Below are positions 55,001-62,329 of a stretch of DNA of 64,000 nt, piece by piece (the stretch's first letter is position 1; each line of letters starts with the position of its first letter). The position numbers and the translations under genes were made by a program. The stretch covers positions 62,001 to 126,000 of the forward strand of contig NZ_JAAMQJ010000007.1 of assembly GCF_013523125.1 (NCBI RefSeq). Reading direction: 5' to 3'. Origin of the DNA: Pseudomonas entomophila (GTDB lineage: Bacteria > Pseudomonadota > Gammaproteobacteria > Pseudomonadales > Pseudomonadaceae). Under the pieces are notes generated by a model that ran no database searches, was not told the origin of the DNA, and saw only the letters and a program-made list of their open reading frames with translations.

Positions 55001-57841
55001 GCGGGCGATGCGCTCGGCGGCACGCCGGGCGTGTTCGATGCGCGTGTTCGCGTCAGGGGCGAAGGCGAAGCCCAGGTCCAGGCCGTGGCAATGCAGCAGC
55101 AACGTGAACAACGCGACCAGGGCGGCATACTGCCCGGCCTCGGCCTTCGGCACCGCCAGCCCGGTCAGAGCCTGTAAGCGCTCGCAGGCCGCCTCGAGCG
55201 CGTCCAGGGCACCCGGCACCTCACGGGCACAGGCCACCAGCTGGGCCTGCCAGGCATTGGACCAGTCGGTCTGCGCCAGGCCGGCGAACACCGGCGCCAG
55301 GTCGTGGGCGGCCTGGCCGTTGAGGCCCAGGCGGCGGGCCAGGTCGTGCAGCGCCTCGTAGGCAGCCTGGTCGTGCACGGTCGATTCGGGCCAGGCCAGG
55401 CGCGGCGTGGTCGGCCGGTGGTCGCGCACCGTGCGGCCGATGGCCTGGTGCAACGACCAGCCATTGGGATGGCGGCGATGCAGCACGTCGACCAGCTGGT
55501 TGAGCCGGCCGCGCAGGACCTGCAGGCGCTCGGCCTCGCGGGACCATTCCTCGGTGGTCAGGGTGTCGCGCACGTCCCAGGCCCGTTCGAGCTGCTTGAG
55601 CACTTCGACCTTGGAGGCCTTGCTCGAATGCAGCTCCAGGCAGAACTCGCCCAGGCCTTTTTCCGCCAGACGTCGATAGACCACTTCCAGGGCCGCGCGC
55701 TTCTCGGCGACGAACAGCACGCGGCGGCCCAGCGCCAGGTTGTGCGCGATCATGTTGGCGATGGTCTGCGACTTGCCGGTGCCGGGCGGTCCGTCGAGCA
55801 CGAAGCTGTGGCCGCTGGCCGAGGCGATCACCGCCGCCAGCTGCGAGGAGTCCGCCGGCAGCGGCGTGAACAGCTGCGCCGGGGTGACCACCTCGTCCAG
55901 ACGTTCAGGCCGCGGGAAGTCATCACCGCGCGGCAAGCCAGGGCTGCCGGGGCTGCGCTCGAGCAGGTGCTTGACCAGCGGGCTCTGGGTCAGTTGTTCG
56001 GCATGGGCGGCGAGGTCCTTCCACATCAGGTACTTGGCGAACGAGAAGGTGCCCAGCACCACGTCGGTGACCACTTCGAAGCCTGGCGCATCGCGCACTG
56101 CGCGGCGCACCGTGTCCCACACCCCGGTCACGTCGACGCCGTTCTCGTCGGCCGGCAGGTCGCCGTCCAGGCCAGGGACCACCAGTTCGAAGTCGTGGCG
56201 CAGCAGCTCGAGCAGGGTCAGGTTGAAGCGTGGCTCCTCGTCGAGCAGGCTCAGGGTCACCCCCGACAGCGCGCTCTTGCGTTCGAGCTTGACCGGCAGC
56301 AGCACCAGCGGCGCGGAATAGGTCTTGGGATCGTCCGCACTCTTCTTCCAGTTGAGAAAGCCCACGGCCAGGAACAGCGTGTTGGCGCCGCCCTCTTCCA
56401 GGTCGGTGCGGGCCTTGCGGTAGAGGTCGATCAGGGTGGCTTCGAGCTTGCTCTTCTCCAGGCTGGCCAGCACCTCGCCGCGCTCGAAGGCCTGCCGGGC
56501 GACCTCGTCGAGCAGACGCTCGCGGTGCTGCTGCTCGTACAGTGCCGGGTCGCGGCCGCCGCTGTCGAGGTTGGGCACCGGCAGCACGCGGATGCGCTTG
56601 CCGCTGGCCAGCAGGTCTTCCAGGGCCGCCGGGTCGGGGCATACCAGGCGCACGCCCTTGGCACTGTCGGGCAGGTGCAGCAGACGGTTGCGGGTGGTCA
56701 GGTCGAGCAGCTTGCGCTGCCACAGCATCAGCCGGTCGGCCGGCCCCTCGGCCGTCGTCGGCACCTCGACGTCGAAGCCCGGCAGCACCGGCGCTTCTTC
56801 CAGCACGTTGTGCGGGCGCGGCGACGGCTCGGGCGCCAGTGCCGTCGGCTCGGGCGCGGCAGTGGCGGCCAGGGGGCGGATCTTCTGCAGGCGGGCACGG
56901 CGCACGTCGATGGCCATGATGAAGCGGTCGTCGTCCAGCTGCCGCTGCGCCTCGTTCACCGCCTGACTGAAGCCAGGGAACGGCGACTGGGTGGCCAGGG
57001 TGGTTTCGAAGACCACCAGTTCCTTGAGGTCGACCCGCTTGCGCAGCGCCGAGGCATCGTCGGTCAGCACCTGGGCGAATTCCTGGGGCTGCAGCCAGAC
57101 GCCGGTGAAGGCGTGGCCCTGGGTCATCACCAACAGCGGGTTGAGCCCGGCCTGCTCCAGTGCGGCGGCGAACAGCAAGGCGCTGTCCAGGCAGGTGGCC
57201 AGGCCGCTGTCGAGGACCTGGCTGGGCGAACGCACCTTCTGCCCCTGGGCCTCGAAGCTGGCCGGCGGCAGCGCATAGCTCAGCTGCAGGTCGCAGACCG
57301 CCGACCACAGGGCCGAGGCCAGCTCCCAGGTGCGGGTGCGCGAGTGGCCTTCGTAGCCCTGGATGGCCTCGGGCTTGCCGGCGCGGCGCAGCACCTCGGA
57401 AGCAGCCTTCAGCACCCGGTCCACGGCCGGGTCATTGGGCAGGCAGAAGGCCGGCAGCAGCTCGGGCATGGCGTTCAGCCCGCCCCACTCCATCCGCGCC
57501 AGCAGCGCGGTCGGCAGGCGCTGTTCGGCCAGCAGGGTGTCGCCCTGCCAGACCCGCAACAGCACCTCGGCGCTCAGGCTTTCGCTGAGCCCGGCCAGGT
57601 ACTGGGCGTTGAGCCGCAGGTCGCGCTCGCCGATCACCAGGCGGTCGCCCGGATGCAGCCGGTCGATGACCCAGCGGCGCGGCTCGACGCAGGCCGGGTC
57701 GGTGTCCAGGGTCAGCGTCAGGTCGTGGCAGGGGGCCTCGCCGTCGTGGGTCAGCGCCAGCTCGCGCAGCAGCGGCACGGCGTTCTGGTGCGAGGCAAAG
57801 CCAATCTTGCGCGCGACCACGGCCTCGATCTTGATACTCAT
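52001..57841 (-). CDS. Giant DUF4011 / SF1 helicase / Vsr-like nuclease protein
   Basis: 1946 aa from the ATG at 57841, preceded by AAGGAGA. Order: N-terminal beta region and cysteine-protease/transglutaminase-like segment (CLDSALLFAAALEQAGLNPL, ~218-245), DUF4011 (~365-600; LMLWQRKLLDLTTRNRLLHL), SF1 helicase Walker A DGPPGTGKSQTIANMIAH near 685 and Walker B LVIFDEASQIAPWDAIG with AGDPRQMPPTNFF near 1315, motif VI region NVAITRSRREMLVF (~1555), MTES/Vsr-type nuclease (SPFEEAVAEGLRGLGWQVVP, IDLG, GVECDGATYH; ~1620-1690) with the E...D...ExD catalytic pattern, and a DUF3320 C-terminus. Such proteins recur in defence islands; here defence is inference. An unusual in-frame extension to 58438 overlaps the divergent gene and is rejected. 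Confidence 0.88.
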   Translation of the reverse strand: MSIKIEAVVARKIGFASHQNAVPLLRELALTHDGEAPCHDLTLTLDTDPACVEPRRWVIDRLHPGDRLVIGERDLRLNAQYLAGLSESLSAEVLLRVWQGDTLLAEQRLPTALLARMEWGGLNAMPELLPAFCLPNDPAVDRVLKAASEVLRRAGKPEAIQGYEGHSRTRTWELASALWSAVCDLQLSYALPPASFEAQGQKVRSPSQVLDSGLATCLDSALLFAAALEQAGLNPLLVMTQGHAFTGVWLQPQEFAQVLTDDASALRKRVDLKELVVFETTLATQSPFPGFSQAVNEAQRQLDDDRFIMAIDVRRARLQKIRPLAATAAPEPTALAPEPSPRPHNVLEEAPVLPGFDVEVPTTAEGPADRLMLWQRKLLDLTTRNRLLHLPDSAKGVRLVCPDPAALEDLLASGKRIRVLPVPNLDSGGRDPALYEQQHRERLLDEVARQAFERGEVLASLEKSKLEATLIDLYRKARTDLEEGGANTLFLAVGFLNWKKSADDPKTYSAPLVLLPVKLERKSALSGVTLSLLDEEPRFNLTLLELLRHDFELVVPGLDGDLPADENGVDVTGVWDTVRRAVRDAPGFEVVTDVVLGTFSFAKYLMWKDLAAHAEQLTQSPLVKHLLERSPGSPGLPRGDDFPRPERLDEVVTPAQLFTPLPADSSQLAAVIASASGHSFVLDGPPGTGKSQTIANMIAHNLALGRRVLFVAEKRAALEVVYRRLAEKGLGEFCLELHSSKASKVEVLKQLERAWDVRDTLTTEEWSREAERLQVLRGRLNQLVDVLHRRHPNGWSLHQAIGRTVRDHRPTTPRLAWPESTVHDQAAYEALHDLARRLGLNGQAAHDLAPVFAGLAQTDWSNAWQAQLVACAREVPGALDALEAACERLQALTGLAVPKAEAGQYAALVALFTLLLHCHGLDLGFAFAPDANTRIEHARRAAERIARYQALGQDLSVDYADEACRRVPVAELREAWQAASGKFWCFATWAKKKVAQRLATLGGASGLPDVPADLDRFEQQQALLRELDTLGATLHAVPGWNGSHSAGQTLTQAAALAEQLRRQISALADSPEALIALRSAVQRVVVEANEMLAPGGQIAIAIDTLQQAQARFEACAAQFDQLAARVGDGEPVTLAERRALAARIVDQEGQLKAWCDWCRVRDQARDVGLQPLTQALEQGILPTDTVVATFETAYAYDFARQGIDREPLLRTFVAAEHMSDIATFARLDDALAALSVRYIRATLCGHIPAKNDVPRSSGFGVLKHELQKSRRHKPVRQLAVEMGESLNRLAPCMLMSPLSIAQYLPAELPPFDLVIFDEASQIAPWDAIGSIARGRQVVIAGDPRQMPPTNFFNRGASATDDDTAEDMESILDECLGAGVPSHSLSWHYRSRHESLIAFSNHQYYDSNLITFPAAQTRDSAVEWRRVEGVYAKGKGRHNQVEAKAIVAETVKRLTDPAFIAAGHTLGIITLNSDQQQLINDLLDVARTQYPQIEPFFQESHPEPVVVKNLETVQGDERDLIILGIGYGPTEPGAPSLSMNFGPLNKEGGWRRLNVAITRSRREMLVFTSFDPFMIDLNRTNARAVHDLKHFIEFAQQGPKALAAAVRGSVGGYDSPFEEAVAEGLRGLGWQVVPQIGVSRFRIDLGIVHPDRPGDYLAGVECDGATYHSAATARDRDKVRGAILRGLGWHLVRLWSTEWWVDKAGALQRLDAALTERLEASRAAQAAVLEAEPVPEVTLTFPVQPEEDSDSDSEPALAAEEVAAPKPEALPVQALAPVTEASAPYGVYRVADLSALAAEIDAERFYQAEYDAVLQRVIAQVVDQEAPIRDTVLVQRIARAHGFQRAGRLIRDRVLGLAGREHHVQATAAEDAFVWRSMADMETWATYRVPASEADVRALEDIAPQEVRAAALAVGEGDTATEVAKLFGFKRLTAAARARLAQSVGGA

Positions 57842-58088
57842 GCAACGTCTCCTTGAACGGCACGCCTGCGGTCCTGACAGAAAGGAGGCGTTTCGGTAAT
57901 GCGAGCGAGGATACATGGCTCGGAGCGCGCTGGCATCGACAGTGACCGATCCCAGGCATGCAGGCCGCGCCAATCGGCGCCCGGGCGTAAAAAAACAGCG
58001 CTGGCAAATTGACGCCATGGCCCTCTTTTCAGTAAGGTCTGCACCCCTCGCCAATCGATGGCACTGACTTCTTTCAAGGACCGAACCC
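57842..58088. promoter_or_regulatory. Divergent promoter region, helicase-nuclease / srfA
   Basis: A 247-bp gap between divergent genes, the only sizeable untranslated DNA in the last 12 kb. A stretch with GCGTAAAAAAACAGC and GGCAAATTGACGCC around 57985-58020 is AT-richer; TTGACG could be a -35 element for the rightward operon. No confident operator seen. Confidence 0.4.
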
Positions 58089-58667
58089 ATGCAGGGCGCA
58101 CTGCTTCGCACCGGCAAAAGTGACCAATTCATTGCCATGGGCGAAACCGGCCAGCCGGTGTTCAAGGCCGCCTTGCAACTGATCGCCGCCCTGGAGCGCC
58201 GCAGCCCCGAGCTGTCGCGCTTTCTGGCCATCCCGAAAAGCAACGAACAGGGCAACGTACTCGACTGGTACAGCCCGTTGCCGGGCGAGGTGATCGCCTG
58301 GCGCGCCGCCACCGAGGCCGAGCGCGACAGCGCCCGCGAGCGCCTGCAGCACTTTCGCCAGGCGGTACTGAACAGCGCCTCGAGCCTGGTCGATTCGGCC
58401 GGCAAGCGCGGCCAGGGCGACCAGGTGATCTTCGGCAAGCTGCTGGGCCTGGTGCCCTTCTGTCCGAGCGACGACCACGTCTACCTGGTGCAGACCGAAC
58501 AGGGCGTGCAGCCGGTGCTGACCTTCTGGGGGTTCGTGGCCCACGAGCAGGACCGCCAGCGCGAGCCGCTGTACTTCCTGACGCCGCGTCCGGCGCCGAC
58601 ACCGCCGCCCGTGGCCGCGCCGCTGGCGCCTCGACAGGCAGTGCCTTGCCCGACACAAGCGCCCTAG
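58089..58667 (+). CDS. SrfA-like protein, N-terminal part
   Basis: A 192-aa protein starting MQGALLRTGKSDQFIAMGET, with AAGGA eight bases upstream. It continues FKAALQLIAALERRSPELSR, LAIPKSNEQGNVLDWYSPLP and LVPFCPSDDHVYLVQTEQGV and ends in a Pro/Ala linker (TPRPAPTPPPVAAPLAPR) shortly after which the frame closes. Its place directly before srfB and srfC fits SrfA, which is ~400+ aa elsewhere. The next frame (58646-59197) continues in a compatible linker and may be the C-terminal half of the same gene. Confidence 0.65.
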   Translation: MQGALLRTGKSDQFIAMGETGQPVFKAALQLIAALERRSPELSRFLAIPKSNEQGNVLDWYSPLPGEVIAWRAATEAERDSARERLQHFRQAVLNSASSLVDSAGKRGQGDQVIFGKLLGLVPFCPSDDHVYLVQTEQGVQPVLTFWGFVAHEQDRQREPLYFLTPRPAPTPPPVAAPLAPRQAVPCPTQAP

Positions 58668-59197
58668 TGCCGGATGCGACCGCCGCCCCTGCCGCTGACG
58701 AGGCGGCTGCGGTGCCTGCAGACGCCTCCGATGCGCCAGCCGACGCCACGCCAGCGCCGACCGCAGACACGCCGGACGCCCAGGCTGGCAACGCGCCCGT
58801 CGCGCCCCCGGTGCCAGCGAGCGGCACCGCGCCGCCACTGACCATTCCGGCCGATGCCGGCGAAGGCCCGGCGGACTTTCTCAACGGCAACTACCGCGCC
58901 GGCGCCGGCATCCTCGATGCCAGCACCGCCAAGCCGCTGCGCCTGGAATACGCCTTCGAGAACGGCCAGGGCAACGTCACCATCCGCCGTCCGGACGGCG
59001 TGAGCTGCACCGGTGCGGTCAATGCCGCCATGCGCGGTGGCCAGCTGGGCATCGAAAGCCAGGACCAGGCCACCTGCACCGACGGTGGTCGCTACGACAT
59101 GCCCACGGTGAGCTGCGCCCCTGGCGCGCAACGCATCGCCGACTGCCAGGGCCACTACGGCTCCAGCCAGTTCCCCATTTCCATGCGCCGCGAATAA
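58646..59197 (+). CDS. SrfA-like C-terminal domain, split from the preceding frame
   Basis: 183 aa, but the only start is a TTG at 58646 inside the previous gene. The frame stays open further upstream (AAGASTGSALPDTSALVPDA). An Ala/Pro/Asp-rich linker is followed by a folded domain: PADFLNGNYRAGAGILDAST, YAFENGQGNVTIRRPDGVSC, QATCTDGGRYDMPTVSCAPG and a Cys-containing end. Two Cys pairs suggest disulfides, so a periplasmic location. In intact SrfA-like proteins a membrane helix normally joins the two halves; none is seen here. Best read as one gene broken by a deletion or frameshift in the linker, or as a coupled second gene. Confidence 0.6.
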   Translation: MPDTSALVPDATAAPAADEAAAVPADASDAPADATPAPTADTPDAQAGNAPVAPPVPASGTAPPLTIPADAGEGPADFLNGNYRAGAGILDASTAKPLRLEYAFENGQGNVTIRRPDGVSCTGAVNAAMRGGQLGIESQDQATCTDGGRYDMPTVSCAPGAQRIADCQGHYGSSQFPISMRRE

Positions 59198-59209
59198 AGG
59201 CCTCCTCCC

Positions 59210-62200
59210 ATGCTGCCCGAGCTCACCCCCTTCGAAGATACCGTTCACCTGGTCAACGACAGCGGCCTGCAGTTTCTCGACTTCGCCGTCCGGCTCGACC
59301 CGGCCAAGGAGCCCGCCGGACGCTTCGCGCGCATGGGCAACACGCTGATCGCACGGCTGCTGCTCAACCACGAGACCCGCGAGTACTTCCACCTCGGGCC
59401 GGTGAACGACAACGGCCAGGCCGGCCAGCACGAGCGCCTGGTCAGCGTGGTCGACGAAGAAGACCTGACCCTGAGCCTGCAGAGCAGCCTGGCCCTGCTC
59501 GACGGCCTGTGGCTGCCGGCGCCGTTCTTCCGCTTCCTGCCGCCGGAGCGCTTCGACGAAGGCCCGACCAACTGGGCACGCATGCGTCTGGTGCGCCTGG
59601 CGCAGCCGGACGTGGACGGCAACACCCACCGCCTGACGCTGGCCTTCGACACCCGCGCCATGGCCAGCAGCCAGGGCATGCAGTACCTGGCGCCGACCCA
59701 GGACGACATCAACGCCGGCGCCAGCTTCCGCCTGGCCTGCCAGGCCCGCCAGAGTCGCTGGTTCCTCGACCAGCAATGGGTGCGCCTGTGGCTCGAAGAG
59801 GTCTACCGCGACAGCCAGAAAGCCCGCCCCAGCGAAGACGTCGACGAGGAAATCGACGAGCAGCGCCACCTGGGCCACTACCTCAACCTGCTGAGCCTGA
59901 TGGCGCGCCCGGTGCCCGAGCAGTACACGCAGGCGCCGGCGCGCATTCCGGTGCCGGACATCAAGCTCGCTGCCAATGGCGTGGCCTCGCTGGAGCCGCC
60001 GATCCCGGTGGACCTGGTGCTGGACGTGGGCAACTCGCGCACCTGCGGCATCCTGATCGAGAACCACGGGCAGTCCGGTGATGGCCTCAAGCACAACTAC
60101 GTGCTGCAGATCCGCGACCTCACCTGCCCCGAGCAGGTCTACAGCCAGCCATTCGAGAGCCGCGTGGAGTTCGCCCAGGCCAGCTTCGGCAAAGAGAACT
60201 TCTCGGTGCAGAGCGGCCGCCACGATGCCTTCCAGTGGCCCACCATCGCCCGGGTCGGCGCCGAGGCCGGACGCCTGTCGGGGCGACGCAAGGGCACCGA
60301 AGGCTCGACCGGGTTGTCCAGCCCCAAGCGCTACCTGTGGGACGAGAACGCTTACCTGCACGGCTGGCGCTTCAACAGCGCCTACGTGCGCAGCGACAGC
60401 GAACCGAAGGCCACGGCGGCGCCGTTCTCGCACCGGGTGACCAAGCTCGGCCAGGCGTTCTACAAGCTCAAGCACGAAGACGACCGGCTGCCGGCGTTCA
60501 CCCCGCAGTATTCGCGCAGCTCGCTGATGACCTTCATGCTCGCCGAGGTGCTGACCCAGGCCCTGGTGCAGATCAACAGCCCGGCCCAGCGCACGCGCAT
60601 GGGCCACACCCAGCGCCCACGCCAGCTGTCCAGCGTGACCCTGACCGTGCCGCCGGGCATGCCCCAGGTCGAGCGCAGCCTGCTCAATGACCGCCTGCTG
60701 CAGGCCATCGCCCTGGTGTGGAAGTGCATGGGCTGGCACGACGGCGACCTGGACCCGGCCAAGGCCCGCGCCAGCAACGACATCCCGGCGCCGCGCATTC
60801 CGCTGCCCAAGGTCAAGGTCGAGTGGGACGAAGCCTCCTGCGGCCAGCTGGTGTACCTGTACACCGAGATCCGCGAGAACTTCGCCGGCCACCCCCAGGA
60901 GTTCTTCGACACCCTGGCCCGCCCGGACAAGACCGACCGCGAGGCGGTGACCCTGGCCAGCATCGACATCGGCGGCGGCACCAGCGACCTGGTGATCACC
61001 GACTACCGCCTGGAGCGCGCCAGCGAGCACGCTGGCGGCAGCAACGTGACCATCCTGCCGGCGCAGCGCTTCCGCGACAGCTTCAAGATCGCCGGGGACG
61101 ACATCCTGCTCGACGTGATCCAGCGCTTCGTCCTGCCGGGGCTGGAGCAGGCCTTCGCCGAAGCGGGCGTGCAGGCGCCGCGTGCCCTGCTCTCGCGCCT
61201 GTGCGGCGACGAGAGCACCAGTGCCCAGGACGCGGTGCTGCGCCAGCAGCTGAACCTGCAGGTGTTCACGCCTCTGGGCCTGCACCTGCTGGCGTTGTAC
61301 GAGCGCTTCGACCCCGAGGTGCCGTGCACCGTGCACGAGCCGAGCTATGCCGAGGTGCTGGCGCTCACCCAGGGGCAGATCGGCGAGCGCGTGCGCGAGT
61401 ACGTGGCCAGCAACGTGCGCCGGGCCGACGGCGGCAGCGCCCAGTTCGACCTCGAGCAGGTGCGCCTGCGCGTGGACCTGGTGGCCATCCACCAGGCCTT
61501 CCTCAAGGGCCAGATCAACCTGTGCAAGGTGCTCGACGCCCTGACCGAGGTGGTCTTCCACTACCCGTGCGACGCCCTGCTGATCACCGGCCGGCCCTCG
61601 CGGCTGCCGGGCGTGCTGGCCTACCTGCGGCGCAAGGTGCCGCTGCCGCCCGGGCGCATCGTGCCCATGGACGGCTACCGCGTCGGCGGCTGGTACCCGT
61701 TCCACCGCAACGGCCGCATCGACGACCCCAAGACCACGGCGGCCGTCGGCGCGATGCTGTGCCTGCTGAGCGAGCAGCGCAAGATCTCCAACTTCTACTT
61801 CAGCGTCGCGCGCCTGAAGCCGTACTCGACCATGCGCCACCTCGGCAAGCTCGACGAGAACAACCTGATCATCGACCACGACCTGCTCTACCGCGACGTG
61901 ATCCACACCGATGCCCAAGGCAACGAGAGCCTGCGCCTGCATGCGCCCGAGGTGGACGCACCGGTGCTGCGCGTGCTCGGCAAGACCCGCCTGGGCTATC
62001 GCCAGCTGGCGGCCCAGCGCTGGGTGGCCGCGCCGCTGTACCTGATCGAACTGACCGACAGCGGCACCCGCAAGCTGGCCAACAAGCGCACCAGCGACGG
62101 CCGTGAGCCGTGCCTGCTGCTGCGCCTGCGGGTCGAGGCCGCCGACAGCGACCGCGCCGAGGCCGAGATCGTCGCCGAGAAGCTGCTGATCGACGAGAAC

Positions 62201-62329
62201 ATCGAGAGCAACGTGGAGGGCGAGTCCTTCACCCGCAAGGACGTGCGCTTGCAGTTGTACACCATGCTGAGCGCCGAAGGCGGTGCCTCCAACTACTGGC
62301 TCGACAGCGGGAGCGTGAGTCCGAAATGA
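59210..62329 (+). CDS. srfB: SrfB-family protein, actin/Hsp70-like ATPase fold
   Basis: A 1039-aa protein, the length of SrfB proteins. It has a bipartite actin-like ATPase core: phosphate-1 motif VLDVGNSRTCGIL (~268-280), phosphate-2 motif SIDIGGGTSDLVITDY (~584-600), and adenosine motif ALLITGRPSRLPGVLAYL (~788-805). No signal peptide, so cytosolic. The srf genes were named as SsrB-regulated factors in Salmonella; the biochemical role is not established. The stop overlaps the srfC start (ATGA). Ribosome site CCTCC-poor, with GGCC upstream, so it may be coupled to the gene before. Confidence 0.85.
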   Translation: MLPELTPFEDTVHLVNDSGLQFLDFAVRLDPAKEPAGRFARMGNTLIARLLLNHETREYFHLGPVNDNGQAGQHERLVSVVDEEDLTLSLQSSLALLDGLWLPAPFFRFLPPERFDEGPTNWARMRLVRLAQPDVDGNTHRLTLAFDTRAMASSQGMQYLAPTQDDINAGASFRLACQARQSRWFLDQQWVRLWLEEVYRDSQKARPSEDVDEEIDEQRHLGHYLNLLSLMARPVPEQYTQAPARIPVPDIKLAANGVASLEPPIPVDLVLDVGNSRTCGILIENHGQSGDGLKHNYVLQIRDLTCPEQVYSQPFESRVEFAQASFGKENFSVQSGRHDAFQWPTIARVGAEAGRLSGRRKGTEGSTGLSSPKRYLWDENAYLHGWRFNSAYVRSDSEPKATAAPFSHRVTKLGQAFYKLKHEDDRLPAFTPQYSRSSLMTFMLAEVLTQALVQINSPAQRTRMGHTQRPRQLSSVTLTVPPGMPQVERSLLNDRLLQAIALVWKCMGWHDGDLDPAKARASNDIPAPRIPLPKVKVEWDEASCGQLVYLYTEIRENFAGHPQEFFDTLARPDKTDREAVTLASIDIGGGTSDLVITDYRLERASEHAGGSNVTILPAQRFRDSFKIAGDDILLDVIQRFVLPGLEQAFAEAGVQAPRALLSRLCGDESTSAQDAVLRQQLNLQVFTPLGLHLLALYERFDPEVPCTVHEPSYAEVLALTQGQIGERVREYVASNVRRADGGSAQFDLEQVRLRVDLVAIHQAFLKGQINLCKVLDALTEVVFHYPCDALLITGRPSRLPGVLAYLRRKVPLPPGRIVPMDGYRVGGWYPFHRNGRIDDPKTTAAVGAMLCLLSEQRKISNFYFSVARLKPYSTMRHLGKLDENNLIIDHDLLYRDVIHTDAQGNESLRLHAPEVDAPVLRVLGKTRLGYRQLAAQRWVAAPLYLIELTDSGTRKLANKRTSDGREPCLLLRLRVEAADSDRAEAEIVAEKLLIDENIESNVEGESFTRKDVRLQLYTMLSAEGGASNYWLDSGSVSPK

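Noticed and set aside
55304..57856. Plus-strand open frame of 850 codons
   Set aside because: Antisense shadow of the DUF4011 helicase gene; similar shadows at 51899, 39026, 58664 and 62293 were rejected for the same reason.
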